This document shows, in pieces, positions 10,677 through 18,045 of a stretch of 33,013 bases of DNA. The notes under the pieces were generated by a model that saw only the letters and a program-made list of their open reading frames with translations, searched no databases and was not told the origin of the DNA. The position numbers and the translations under genes are program-made. How positions within the stretch are numbered: position 1 is the stretch's first letter; each line of letters starts with the position of its first letter. This stretch comes from Myxococcales bacterium (GTDB lineage: Bacteria > Myxococcota_A > Polyangia > Polyangiales > Polyangiaceae): assembly GCA_012514535.1 (NCBI GenBank), contig JAAZAA010000084.1, forward strand, positions 1 through 33,013, written 5' to 3'.

Positions 10677-12589
10677 CGCGTCCCCTCACGGCAGAGGTCC
10701 TGGGCGCCTATCGGCTCTCACGCCTCATCGCTCACGGAAGCCTGGCCCGCCTCTATGAAGGTCACCTGATCGGAACCCGCGGGTTCGAGAAGCGGGTGGC
10801 CATCAAGCGGGTGCATGCAGAGCTCGCCGCCGATCCCGTGTGGGTCAGCGCGTTCTGTGAAGAGGCGCGCCGCCAGGCGTCCCTGCGTCACCCGAACTTG
10901 GTCGAGGTGATCGACTTCGAAGCGGGCGGCGGGGAGCTGCTGCTCGCCTTCGAGTACGTCGACGGCATGACCGCGGCGGATCTGATCACTCGCGTGGCGG
11001 CGCGCCGGCGACGCATCGAGGTGGGGGTCGCGCTGTTCATCGCCCGAGAGCTGCTCCGGGGGCTGGAGCATGTCCACGAGGCTCAGGACGACCTCGGACC
11101 GCTGGGCATGCTGCACGGCACCTTGACCCCGCGGGAGGTGCTGATCGGGAACGCCGGTCAGGTGAAGCTCGGGGAGTTCGGGCTGCGCCGGGCGGCGGAG
11201 GCCACCGGCGTGCTGCCGCCGGGCGGTCAGCGCAAGGGATACACGGCGCCCGAGCTGCTCCAAGGACACCGCGCCGATCGGCGCAGCGACGTCTTCGCCG
11301 CGGGCGTCGTGTTGGCGGAGCTGCTCCTCACGGGTCCCCTGTTTCCGGAGACCTCGACCTCCGAGGGGATGGTCGCCATGGCCGCGGGGGATCTCAGTCG
11401 CCTGCGCACCCACGGCTGGCACCTGTCCGACGAGGTGCGTCACGTCCTCGAAGGGGCTCTCGCCGTGAGCCCTCGAGAGCGTTATCCGAGCGTGACGGCG
11501 TTCCGAATCGCGGTGGAGTCGGTGCTCCGGGAGAACCAGGGGCCGCGCTCCGGGCACGAGCTCGCGGAGTGGCTCGCGAGCCTCGGCCTGGTCGAGCTGC
11601 GCAGCGAGGTGCGCAGCTGTGAGCGGGGCGCTGCGTCCCGGGACCTCCGCAGCTCCTATCGGCCGGCTCCGGCGCGTCAGTATCGCCTGCGGTGGGGGGA
11701 GACGGACGAGGGCCCGCTCTCGGCGGCCGTCCTCATCGAGCGCATCACCACCGGGGCGTTGCCCGACGAGGTCAGCGTCTCTCGGGGGCACGAGCCCTTC
11801 GTTCCGTTGCGCTCCTTCCCCGAGCTGCAGGGCTTGGTGGAGCTGCCACCCTATCGCTTTCACGACGAGCTCGATCCGCGCGCGGTCGCCATCGCCGCCG
11901 ACCCCTTGGCCCTGGCGCGCCAGCTGCTGGCGCTCGCGGTGTCGAGGGGGGGCGGGCTCTTGCGCGTGAGCACGGCGGACGCGCAGGTGCGGATCTATTT
12001 CCAGGACGGCTGTCCCGTCTTCTCCGCATCGACGGATCCGAGCTTGCTCCTGGGGCGACAGCTCGTGGCGTCGGGGGTCGTCTCGGAGGGGGCGATCGAA
12101 TCGGCCCTCACCTCGGGATGGCGCCCCGACGAACCCCTCGGGGCCAGCCTGGTCCTCCGTGGGTTCCTCTCCCTGGCGGCCCTCCAGGCGGCCCTCGAGA
12201 AGCAGATGGAATCCCGGCTGCGTCAGCTCCTGACCCTCTCGGGCGCGAGCGCCTGGTTTCTCGCTGGCGCGCGCCCCGGTGTACCGCCCATCCCTGCGCG
12301 TCGTTCCGGGGCAGCCTTGCTCACGAGGGTGCTGCTCAGCGCCCACGCCCCGGAGGACCTCGCCAAGTTCCTCCTGCCCTATTGGCATCGGGAGCTCCGG
12401 TTGACCCCGCATGCTGGCCGCCTCGCTCGGCTCCTCGAGCTCGACGAGGTTCACCTCGCCTGGCTCGCCCCCGCCGCGCAGGGGGTCTCCCTGAGCGCCC
12501 TCGTGAAGGAGTCCCGCGGCGATCGGGAGCGGATCACGGACCTGCTCCGGCTCGTGCTCGTCGGGATCGCCTCGGGGCTCCTGAGCTGA
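10667..12589 (+). CDS. Pseudokinase with GYF-like and DUF4388 (PATAN) domains
   Basis: 640 residues. Residues 14-290 have the protein kinase fold: VAIK lysine K47, an APE motif (194-196) and an SDVF segment with D208. Catalytic residues are lost, however: HRD is HGT (150-152, Thr for the catalytic Asp), DFG is EFG (170-172), and the glycine loop is degraded. It is probably inactive as a kinase and acts by binding. About 339-392 resembles a GYF_2-type domain. About 413-535 fits DUF4388/PATAN, a domain common in myxobacterial and cyanobacterial signalling proteins. The GTG start is the only plausible one, since an in-frame TAG lies five codons upstream and no ATG follows nearby. No membrane segment or signal peptide is seen. 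Confidence 0.8.
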   Translation: MILSRPLTAEVLGAYRLSRLIAHGSLARLYEGHLIGTRGFEKRVAIKRVHAELAADPVWVSAFCEEARRQASLRHPNLVEVIDFEAGGGELLLAFEYVDGMTAADLITRVAARRRRIEVGVALFIARELLRGLEHVHEAQDDLGPLGMLHGTLTPREVLIGNAGQVKLGEFGLRRAAEATGVLPPGGQRKGYTAPELLQGHRADRRSDVFAAGVVLAELLLTGPLFPETSTSEGMVAMAAGDLSRLRTHGWHLSDEVRHVLEGALAVSPRERYPSVTAFRIAVESVLRENQGPRSGHELAEWLASLGLVELRSEVRSCERGAASRDLRSSYRPAPARQYRLRWGETDEGPLSAAVLIERITTGALPDEVSVSRGHEPFVPLRSFPELQGLVELPPYRFHDELDPRAVAIAADPLALARQLLALAVSRGGGLLRVSTADAQVRIYFQDGCPVFSASTDPSLLLGRQLVASGVVSEGAIESALTSGWRPDEPLGASLVLRGFLSLAALQAALEKQMESRLRQLLTLSGASAWFLAGARPGVPPIPARRSGAALLTRVLLSAHAPEDLAKFLLPYWHRELRLTPHAGRLARLLELDEVHLAWLAPAAQGVSLSALVKESRGDRERITDLLRLVLVGIASGLLS

Positions 12590-12658
12590 GCGCAGAGAGC
12601 AGGCAGAGGCGCAAGGCAGCCTTGTCCCCACCTCCTGGGGCGGAGCATCCGCCGCGCT

Positions 12659-12675
12659 GGCGCCCAGGTGGCGCC
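12659..12675. terminator. GC-rich hairpin between convergent genes
   Basis: GGCGCC-CAGGT-GGCGCC, a perfect 6-bp stem with a 5-nt loop, between the pseudokinase and SOD-like genes. No T tract, so it is only a candidate for bidirectional termination. Confidence 0.3.
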
Positions 12676-12692
12676 CGCTGGAGGGGCGCGCT

Positions 12693-12728
12693 GGTTCCAG
12701 GTGGGGCGCTGGTTCCAGATGGGGCGCT
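12693..12728. repeat. 18-bp tandem repeat
   Basis: Two copies of GGTTCCAGGTGGGGCGCT (12693-12710 and 12711-12728), differing at one base, followed by a degraded third unit from 12729 (GGCGTCCAGGAGGG). They occupy the non-coding gap between two convergent genes. Confidence 0.8.
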
Positions 12729-12763
12729 GGCGTCCAGGAGGGAAGGCGCCCCCCGGAGATGCC

Positions 12764-13315
12764 TCAGCGAGGCCGGATGACCCCGCAGGCGAGGTACGGC
12801 ACCCGCTCGAGCTCCACGTTCGGATCGTAGGGCCACGCATGGACCACCAGGGCGCGGCCCACCACCGAGTCGCTGCCGCTCATGCTGAGCTCGGGGGCGG
12901 TCAGCTCGACGTCCGTCTTTCCAGCGACCTTGGTCTCGATGTCTCCGAGCAGACCGAGGGGAGGATCTCCGCCCCCAGGAGCGAACAATCCACCCACGGA
13001 CTTCGCGTCGTGGGCGGTGCAGTCCCCGTTTTCGTGGATGGCCAGCGCGTGGGTGCCCGCGGGGAGCCCGGTGAGCCGCCCTTTCAACAACACGCCCCCC
13101 TCCGTCATGCGCACCACGATGGTGCCGCTCACCTCGGACTGTTGGGTCGGATACATCTCCGCCAGAGCCCGATCCGCGTCCTCCGGCGCGGTCTCTGCGC
13201 CAGCGGCAGGTTGCTCCGGAGGCGGCGTCGTCCCTCCACAAGCGACGCCGAAAAACAACGAAACGAGGGCCCCGAGCCGAGCCGCGCCCGCGGAGCCGAT
13301 GAGGAGTCTTCCCAT
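12764..13315 (-). CDS. Cu/Zn superoxide dismutase-like lipoprotein, metal ligands mostly lost
   Basis: 183 residues. The N-terminus is a signal peptide ending in GVAC (C26), a weak lipobox, followed by a Pro/Ala-rich linker, so the protein is probably a lipoprotein. Residues 63-180 follow the Cu/Zn-SOD fold: GTHALAIHENGDC (87-99), GGLFAPGG (108-115), LGLLGDI, ALVVHAW and YLACGVI. The structural Cys pair (C99, C177) is kept. By alignment with human SOD1, the ligands for H48 (H94), D83 (D125) and H120 (H159) remain. H46 is Ala92, the bridging H63 is Leu110, H80 is Leu122, H71 has no His counterpart, and the active-site Arg143 is Tyr174. Dismutase activity is therefore unlikely. It is divergent from the patatin gene. 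Function unknown. Confidence 0.8.
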   Translation of the reverse strand: MGRLLIGSAGAARLGALVSLFFGVACGGTTPPPEQPAAGAETAPEDADRALAEMYPTQQSEVSGTIVVRMTEGGVLLKGRLTGLPAGTHALAIHENGDCTAHDAKSVGGLFAPGGGDPPLGLLGDIETKVAGKTDVELTAPELSMSGSDSVVGRALVVHAWPYDPNVELERVPYLACGVIRPR

Positions 13316-13322
13316 ACCTTTC

Positions 13323-13352
13323 AGCCTAACGCTCTCCTCCGGACCGGTGCAA
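13323..13352 (-). promoter_or_regulatory. Candidate promoter of the SOD-like gene
   Basis: On the minus strand: TTGCAC (13352-13347), an 18-nt spacer, then TAGGCT (13328-13323), the same -10-like hexamer as glyA. It ends 7 nt before the ATG, which suggests a leaderless transcript; the AAAGG just before the ATG is too close to serve as a normal ribosome-binding site. Confidence 0.4.
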
Positions 13353-13432
13353 CAACGTGTGCGCGGAGACCTCTTCGTGATCCGAAGACGGTGTCGAGGT
13401 GAGTCCCGTGTAGGATGTCAGCGGCTCGTGAC

Positions 13433-13499
13433 TCACAATGTGATTACGGGCGTCAACCACGGCGAAGGGTTGGTTCGCTCACGGCCGGACGTCACAATG
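13433..13499. promoter_or_regulatory. TCACAATG direct repeat with an 11-bp palindrome
   Basis: TCACAATG occurs at 13433-13440 and again at 13492-13499. The first copy lies in the perfect palindrome TCACA-A-TGTGA (13433-13443). Both lie in the 190-bp divergent gap, the second ending 6 nt before the patatin start. Together they could be an operator or alternative promoters: TTGGTT and CACAAT, 17 nt apart, overlap the second copy. Confidence 0.3.
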
Positions 13500-13505
13500 G
13501 GCTAG

Positions 13506-14822
13506 ATGAGTGTTCATCCACGGACGGCCGGCCTGGTCCTCTCGGGAGGAGGCGTGCGCGGCGCCTACGAGGCGGGCGTCCTGTGTGGCATCGTGGAGGT
13601 GCTCGGGCTCTCGGCCCAGGACGAGCCTCCGTTCCGGGTGTTCGCGGGCACGTCGGTGGGCGCGATCAACGCGGCGTTCCTCGCCGCGCACGCGGATCGA
13701 GGGGACTTGGGCGCCGAGCTGCTCGCGCAGATCTGGCAGGAGCTCGACATCGACGAGCACTTCCGCATCCATCCGCGCGGGATCCTGGGAGCTCGACGGC
13801 GCCGCTGGTTCTCGGAGAAGGCGATCCAGCAGGACGCACCGGTGCAGCTGGGGCGTTCGCTGCTCGATCCGCGCCCCCTCGACAAACTCGTGCGGGACTC
13901 GATCCCCTGGGAGCGCCTGAACGCGAACGTGGACGCGGGGCGGGTGCGCGCCCTGGTGGTGACGGCGCTCGAGATCGCCCACGGCCGGACCACGATGTTC
14001 AGCCAGCTCGCCCCCGGTGGGGTGTTCTATCCGTCGCGGGATCCGCGTCGCATCGTGAGCACGGAGGTCATCACGGCCGATCACGTGCTGGCCTCTGCGG
14101 CGATCCCCGTGGTGTTCCCCGCCCGCAAGGTCGGGAGTCGCTACTACTGCGACGGTGGGCTCCGCTTCAATACACCCATCTCGCCTGCGATCCGCACCGG
14201 CGCCGACCGTCTGGTCGTCGTGTCGCTGCGCCGGGCCTTCCTCACCGAGGAGTCCTACGCGCAAGATCCGGATCATACCCCGGCGTATCCCAGCTTGTTC
14301 TTCCTCCTTGGGAAGCTGATCAACGCCCTGCTGCTCGATCCGTTCGCCTACGACCTCGAGGTGTTGGCGCGGTTCAACCGGGTCATGGAAGTCCTCGAAG
14401 ACACCCTCCCCGCCGAGGAGATGGAGCGGGTGCGCGAGGTCCTGGTGGACGCGCGCGGCATGGGCTACCGGCGCATCGACACCCTGCTGTTCACCCCTTC
14501 CGTCGACATCGGTGCGCTCGCGCGAGACTACGTCACCGACAGGCTCGATCGAGATCGCCTCGGCTGGACGCAGCGTTGGTTCCTCGACCAGGCAGCGAAA
14601 TCGACCCTCGCCGGTGAAGCGGATCTCGCCTCGTACTTCTTGTTCGATGGAGACTTCGCGGCGGAGCTCATCGAGCTCGGGCGGCAGGACGTCTTCGCGC
14701 GCGCGGCGGAGGTCCGCGCGTTCTTCCGATCGAAGCGTGAACCCCCGGCGGGCACCTCGACGCCGCCGGATCTCGTCACGGAGTCCGAGGAGGAGGTGTC
14801 GGCGGTGACGGACACCGCCTGA
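13506..14822 (+). CDS. Patatin-like phospholipase family protein
   Basis: 438 residues. The catalytic features of patatin lipid acyl hydrolases are all present: oxyanion loop SGGGVRG (13-19), nucleophile S50 in GTSVG (GxSxG), and the catalytic Asp in DGG (D216-G217), followed by LRFNTPIS. It should hydrolyse acyl ester bonds in lipids, using a Ser-Asp dyad. About 200 residues follow the dyad and show no second domain I recognise; the last 25 or so are polar. No signal peptide is visible, so it is probably cytoplasmic or membrane-associated. It is divergent from the SOD-like gene and 105 bp upstream of mrpA on the same strand; co-transcription is possible but not shown. Confidence 0.9.
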   Translation: MSVHPRTAGLVLSGGGVRGAYEAGVLCGIVEVLGLSAQDEPPFRVFAGTSVGAINAAFLAAHADRGDLGAELLAQIWQELDIDEHFRIHPRGILGARRRRWFSEKAIQQDAPVQLGRSLLDPRPLDKLVRDSIPWERLNANVDAGRVRALVVTALEIAHGRTTMFSQLAPGGVFYPSRDPRRIVSTEVITADHVLASAAIPVVFPARKVGSRYYCDGGLRFNTPISPAIRTGADRLVVVSLRRAFLTEESYAQDPDHTPAYPSLFFLLGKLINALLLDPFAYDLEVLARFNRVMEVLEDTLPAEEMERVREVLVDARGMGYRRIDTLLFTPSVDIGALARDYVTDRLDRDRLGWTQRWFLDQAAKSTLAGEADLASYFLFDGDFAAELIELGRQDVFARAAEVRAFFRSKREPPAGTSTPPDLVTESEEEVSAVTDTA

Positions 14823-14927
14823 GACGGCGCGGAGCCTCCAGGTCACCGGACCGATGCCGCGCTCGGGCCTTTGGCCGGGCGGCGAAGGGTTGCCGGAGCT
14901 CCGCGCTGTGGCAGAGCTGAGGGACCG

Positions 14928-17222
14928 GTGAGTTTCGCGACCACGCCTGGGGGAGGGCGGAGGGCTCCGTCTCGAATGGGTTGGCTGGCGCTCGTGCCGC
15001 TGACGTCGTTCTTTGCCGCCTTCGCCCTGTTGCTGCGGGGAGGGCCTCCGCTCTCCGTGAGCGTGCCGTGGGTTCCGTCGCTGGGAGTCGACCTCGGCGT
15101 GCACCTCGACGGTCTGGCGTTGCTGATGGTGCTCCTGATCACGGGCGTCGGGGCCTGCGTGTTCGTCTATGCCGCGGGGTACATGCAGGGCGAGTCCGGG
15201 CGCAGGCGACTCGCGCTGGTGTTGCTTCTGTTCATGACGGCGATGCTCGGCTGCGTCACCGCCGACAACCTGCTCGTGGTGTTCGCCTGTTGGGAGATCA
15301 CCAGCATCACCTCGTTCTTGCTCGTCGGGTTTCACCACGAGGAGGAGTCGAGCCGGAAGTCCGCGCTCCAGGCGCTGCTCGTGACGACGGGCGGTGGCTT
15401 GGCGCTGCTGGCCGGGGTGGTGCTCCTGGGCAACATGGCCGGGACCTACTCCATCCAGGAGCTCCTGCGCACCGCTCCCGCCTGGCGGGAGCAGCCCCTC
15501 CGCGACGTCGCGCTCCTGTGCGTGATCGTGGGGGCCTTTTCCAAGTCCGCGCAGCTGCCGTTCCACTTCTGGTTGCCCAACGCCATGGCCGCGCCCACGC
15601 CGGTGAGCGCCTATCTCCACTCCGCGACCATGGTGAAGCTCGGGGTGTACCTCCTCGCTCGGATGGACGCCGCCTTCGACGGCACGCCCTTCTGGGGCTT
15701 CACCCTGATGAGCTGCGGCGGGCTCACCTCTGCCTGGGCGGTGTTGCAGACCCTGCGTGAGCGAGACCTGAAGCGCATCTTGGCCTGGTCGACCGTATCT
15801 GCCTTGGGGACGATGGTGATGTTGATCGGATTGCCCGGCGACGACTCGGCGCTCGCCGTCGCGGCGTTCGTCCTGGCGCACGCCTTGTACAAGGCGCCCC
15901 TGTTCTTCGTGGCGGGCAACGTCGATCACAGCACTGGCACGCGGAACATCGATCACCTGGCGGGGCTGGCTCCCCGCATGCCCTGGACCGCTGCGGCGGC
16001 GCTGTTGGCCGCGGCGTCCATGAGCGGCTTCCCGATGTCGTTCGGGTACCTGGCCAAGGAGCTCACGAACGTCGCGAAGAAGGAGGGGGGCCTGTATACG
16101 TGGATCGGCCACTCGAGCGTGCTGGCGAGCGCGATCACCGTGGCCGTCGCGGCGATCGCCGCCATCCGTATCTTTTGGCACCGCGGAGGGGCCGTGGTGC
16201 CCGGGCACGTGCACGAGGTGGGCTGGAGCATGCGCCTGCCTCCGCTGCTGATCGCCTCCGTCGGGATCCTCTTCGGCGTCCGCCCGCGCCTCGCGGACCC
16301 GCTGATCGGGGCTGCGGCGGAGGCCATGCACCCGCTCTATGATTTCGCGGCCGCGTCGGCGACGGCGCGCGCCGAGCCTGGCTGGACGGCGCTGCTCGTG
16401 GCCCTGACCCTCGGCGTGGGGGTCTTCCTCGCGTGGGATCGCCTGCACGATGCCCTGGGCAAGGTGGAGCTCCCGTCGGTGCTGCGGCTGGCGGACTGGT
16501 ACGAGCGGCTCCTGCGGGGGATCCCGGCTGCAGCGCGCGGAGTCACGGGGCTGCTGCAGCGTGGCGCCTTGACGGGCTACGTCACGTCGCTGGTCGGGTT
16601 CGTCGTCGTGGTCCTCGGCGCGGTGACCTGGGCGCTTCTTGGGCAGCGCGGGGTCGCGGTGGAGGTCTCTCCGGGAGGAGCGCCCTGGGGCAAGGACCTC
16701 GGGGTTCTGGGGGCGGCCGTGGTGCTCAGCGTCGGGGCAGTCGCCGCCTGCCTGGTGCGCGACTCGTTCGTGTTGTTGTTGTCGAGCGGGCTCGTGGGGA
16801 TGGCGTGCGCCCTGCTATTTCTCTTCCTCGGAGCTCCCGATCTCGCGTTCACGCAGTTCGGCGTGGAGGTCGCCTTCGTGGTCGTCGTCGCGTCGACGCT
16901 GCTCCGCCTGCGGCGGATGGACGCCCGACCCTCGGCGCCTCAACGGCGGTTGCCTCGGATCGTCCTGTCCACCTCCCTCGGCGTGCTGGTCACGGCCCTG
17001 CTCCTCGTCGCCCTCGGGGCACCCACCTTCGACCCGGAGGTCGCCGCGTTCTTCGCGGAGCACAGCGTCGAGGACGCTCACGGCCGAAACGTCGTGAACG
17101 TCCTCCTCGTCGATTTTCGTGCCTTCGACACGCTCGGGGAGATCGTCGTCGTGCTGGTGAGCTTCCTGGCGACGCTCCCATTGTTCCAGGCGCTGCGCGT
17201 CCGCGGAGGTGAGCCGTCGTGA
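14928..17222 (+). CDS. mrpA: Mrp-type Na+/H+ antiporter subunit A (fused MbhD/MbhE-like C-terminus)
   Basis: 764 residues from GTG 14928, chosen because GAGGGA lies just upstream; TTG 14871 and ATG 14976 are alternatives. It is the largest membrane subunit, related to NuoL. Conserved ion-path residues are visible: E123 in CWEITSITSFLL, K206 in FSKSAQLPFHFWLP and K237 in SATMVKLGVYLLAR. The C-terminal 200 residues carry the MbhD-like segment (GAPDLAFTQFGVEVAFV) and the MbhE-like segment (FDTLGEIVVVLVSFLATLPLF). The first family transmembrane helix is missing: sequence similarity begins at the second one (MGWLALVPLTSFFAAF) after about 17 polar residues. Its stop overlaps the mrpB start (GTGA), so it heads the antiporter operon. 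Confidence 0.95.
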   Translation: MSFATTPGGGRRAPSRMGWLALVPLTSFFAAFALLLRGGPPLSVSVPWVPSLGVDLGVHLDGLALLMVLLITGVGACVFVYAAGYMQGESGRRRLALVLLLFMTAMLGCVTADNLLVVFACWEITSITSFLLVGFHHEEESSRKSALQALLVTTGGGLALLAGVVLLGNMAGTYSIQELLRTAPAWREQPLRDVALLCVIVGAFSKSAQLPFHFWLPNAMAAPTPVSAYLHSATMVKLGVYLLARMDAAFDGTPFWGFTLMSCGGLTSAWAVLQTLRERDLKRILAWSTVSALGTMVMLIGLPGDDSALAVAAFVLAHALYKAPLFFVAGNVDHSTGTRNIDHLAGLAPRMPWTAAAALLAAASMSGFPMSFGYLAKELTNVAKKEGGLYTWIGHSSVLASAITVAVAAIAAIRIFWHRGGAVVPGHVHEVGWSMRLPPLLIASVGILFGVRPRLADPLIGAAAEAMHPLYDFAAASATARAEPGWTALLVALTLGVGVFLAWDRLHDALGKVELPSVLRLADWYERLLRGIPAAARGVTGLLQRGALTGYVTSLVGFVVVVLGAVTWALLGQRGVAVEVSPGGAPWGKDLGVLGAAVVLSVGAVAACLVRDSFVLLLSSGLVGMACALLFLFLGAPDLAFTQFGVEVAFVVVVASTLLRLRRMDARPSAPQRRLPRIVLSTSLGVLVTALLLVALGAPTFDPEVAAFFAEHSVEDAHGRNVVNVLLVDFRAFDTLGEIVVVLVSFLATLPLFQALRVRGGEPS

Positions 17223-17653
17223 CCTCCCGTGCGCTCCTCCTCGACGTGGTCGTTCGCGGGCTGCACCCGTTCATGATCTTCGTCTCGGTCATGCTCCTCC
17301 TGCGTGGACACGACGCGCCGGGAGGCGGGTTCATCGGAGGGCTGGTGGCGGTCGCCGCCACCGCGTTGCTGACGGTGGCGCGAGGCCATCGTCAAGCGCT
17401 GGCGCGCCTCCCCCTGGCGCCGGTGCCCCTGGCGGCGCTGGGGGCGTTGCTCTCCCTGGGGAGCGGGGTGCCCGCGCTCTGGGTCGGCGAGCCCTTCCTG
17501 ACGCACCTGTGGGTGGAGGCACCGGTCGGTCCGTGGCTGGTCCCCCTGTCGACGGTGCACCTCTTCGACGTCGGCGTGTACGCGACCGTGTGGGGTGCGC
17601 TGGGGGGGCTCGCCGCGGCGATCATCGCCGTCGACGAGGAGGGGGCGGCGTGA
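17219..17653 (+). CDS. mrpB: Mrp-type Na+/H+ antiporter subunit B
   Basis: 144 residues, four hydrophobic segments. The family signature HPFMIFVSVMLLLRGHDAPGGGFIGGLV is almost complete (the Pro/Gly-rich GHxxPGGGFxGG motif), and TVHLFDVGVYATVWG lies in the last membrane segment. The GTG start overlaps the mrpA stop in GTGA and the stop TGA overlaps the mrpC ATG by one base, so translation is coupled on both sides. It is a membrane subunit required for a complete Mrp complex; it is not itself thought to be the ion-translocating channel. Confidence 0.95.
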   Translation: MTSRALLLDVVVRGLHPFMIFVSVMLLLRGHDAPGGGFIGGLVAVAATALLTVARGHRQALARLPLAPVPLAALGALLSLGSGVPALWVGEPFLTHLWVEAPVGPWLVPLSTVHLFDVGVYATVWGALGGLAAAIIAVDEEGAA

Positions 17654-18042
17654 TGCTCGTGGTCGCCTGCGCCGTGGGGGTCAGCCTGACCGCGGGGGTG
17701 TACCTCACCTCGTCCCGGGATCTGCTCCGCTGCGTCATCGGGATCTCGCTCATCGGGGTCTCCGCGAACCTCGCCATGTTCGCGGCGGGGCGCTCCACGA
17801 CGGCGTCGGCTCCCCCCGTGGTCCTGGAGGGGGCGCGCCAGCTCCCGGTCGACGCGGCGAACCCGCTGCCCCAGGCGCTCGTGCTCACGGCCATCGTCAT
17901 CAGCTTCGCGCTCACCTGCTTTTCGCTGGTGCTCGCGCTGGTGTTGCAGCAACGAACGGGCATCTCCGACGCGGACGCCCTGCGCCGGTCGGAGCCGCCT
18001 CCCTGCCCGGACGGGAAACCGCCGCTCGAGGGGGAGTGCTGA
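17653..18042 (+). CDS. mrpC: Mrp-type Na+/H+ antiporter subunit C (NuoK-like)
   Basis: 129 residues. It has the NuoK-like three-helix pattern: helix 1 from the N-terminus, SRDLLRCVIGISLIGVSANLAMFAAG, and NPLPQALVLTAIVISFALTCFSLVLAL, where the DPLPQALVLTAIVI motif of MrpC appears as NPLPQALVLTAIVI. The ATG overlaps the mrpB stop (TGATG). The last 28 residues are polar and Pro-rich, longer than usual. It forms part of the membrane arm next to MrpD. mrpD begins 3 nt after its stop. Confidence 0.95.
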   Translation: MLVVACAVGVSLTAGVYLTSSRDLLRCVIGISLIGVSANLAMFAAGRSTTASAPPVVLEGARQLPVDAANPLPQALVLTAIVISFALTCFSLVLALVLQQRTGISDADALRRSEPPPCPDGKPPLEGEC

Positions 18043-18045
18043 GCG

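Noticed and set aside
13433-13443. CRP binding site
   Set aside because: A CRP site is TGTGA-N6-TCACA; here the halves are in the opposite order with a single central base.
13479-16448. A 989-codon minus-strand frame opposite the patatin and mrpA genes
   Set aside because: Arg/His/Gln-rich with no domain, and both genes on the other strand carry complete family motifs. A GC-rich shadow.
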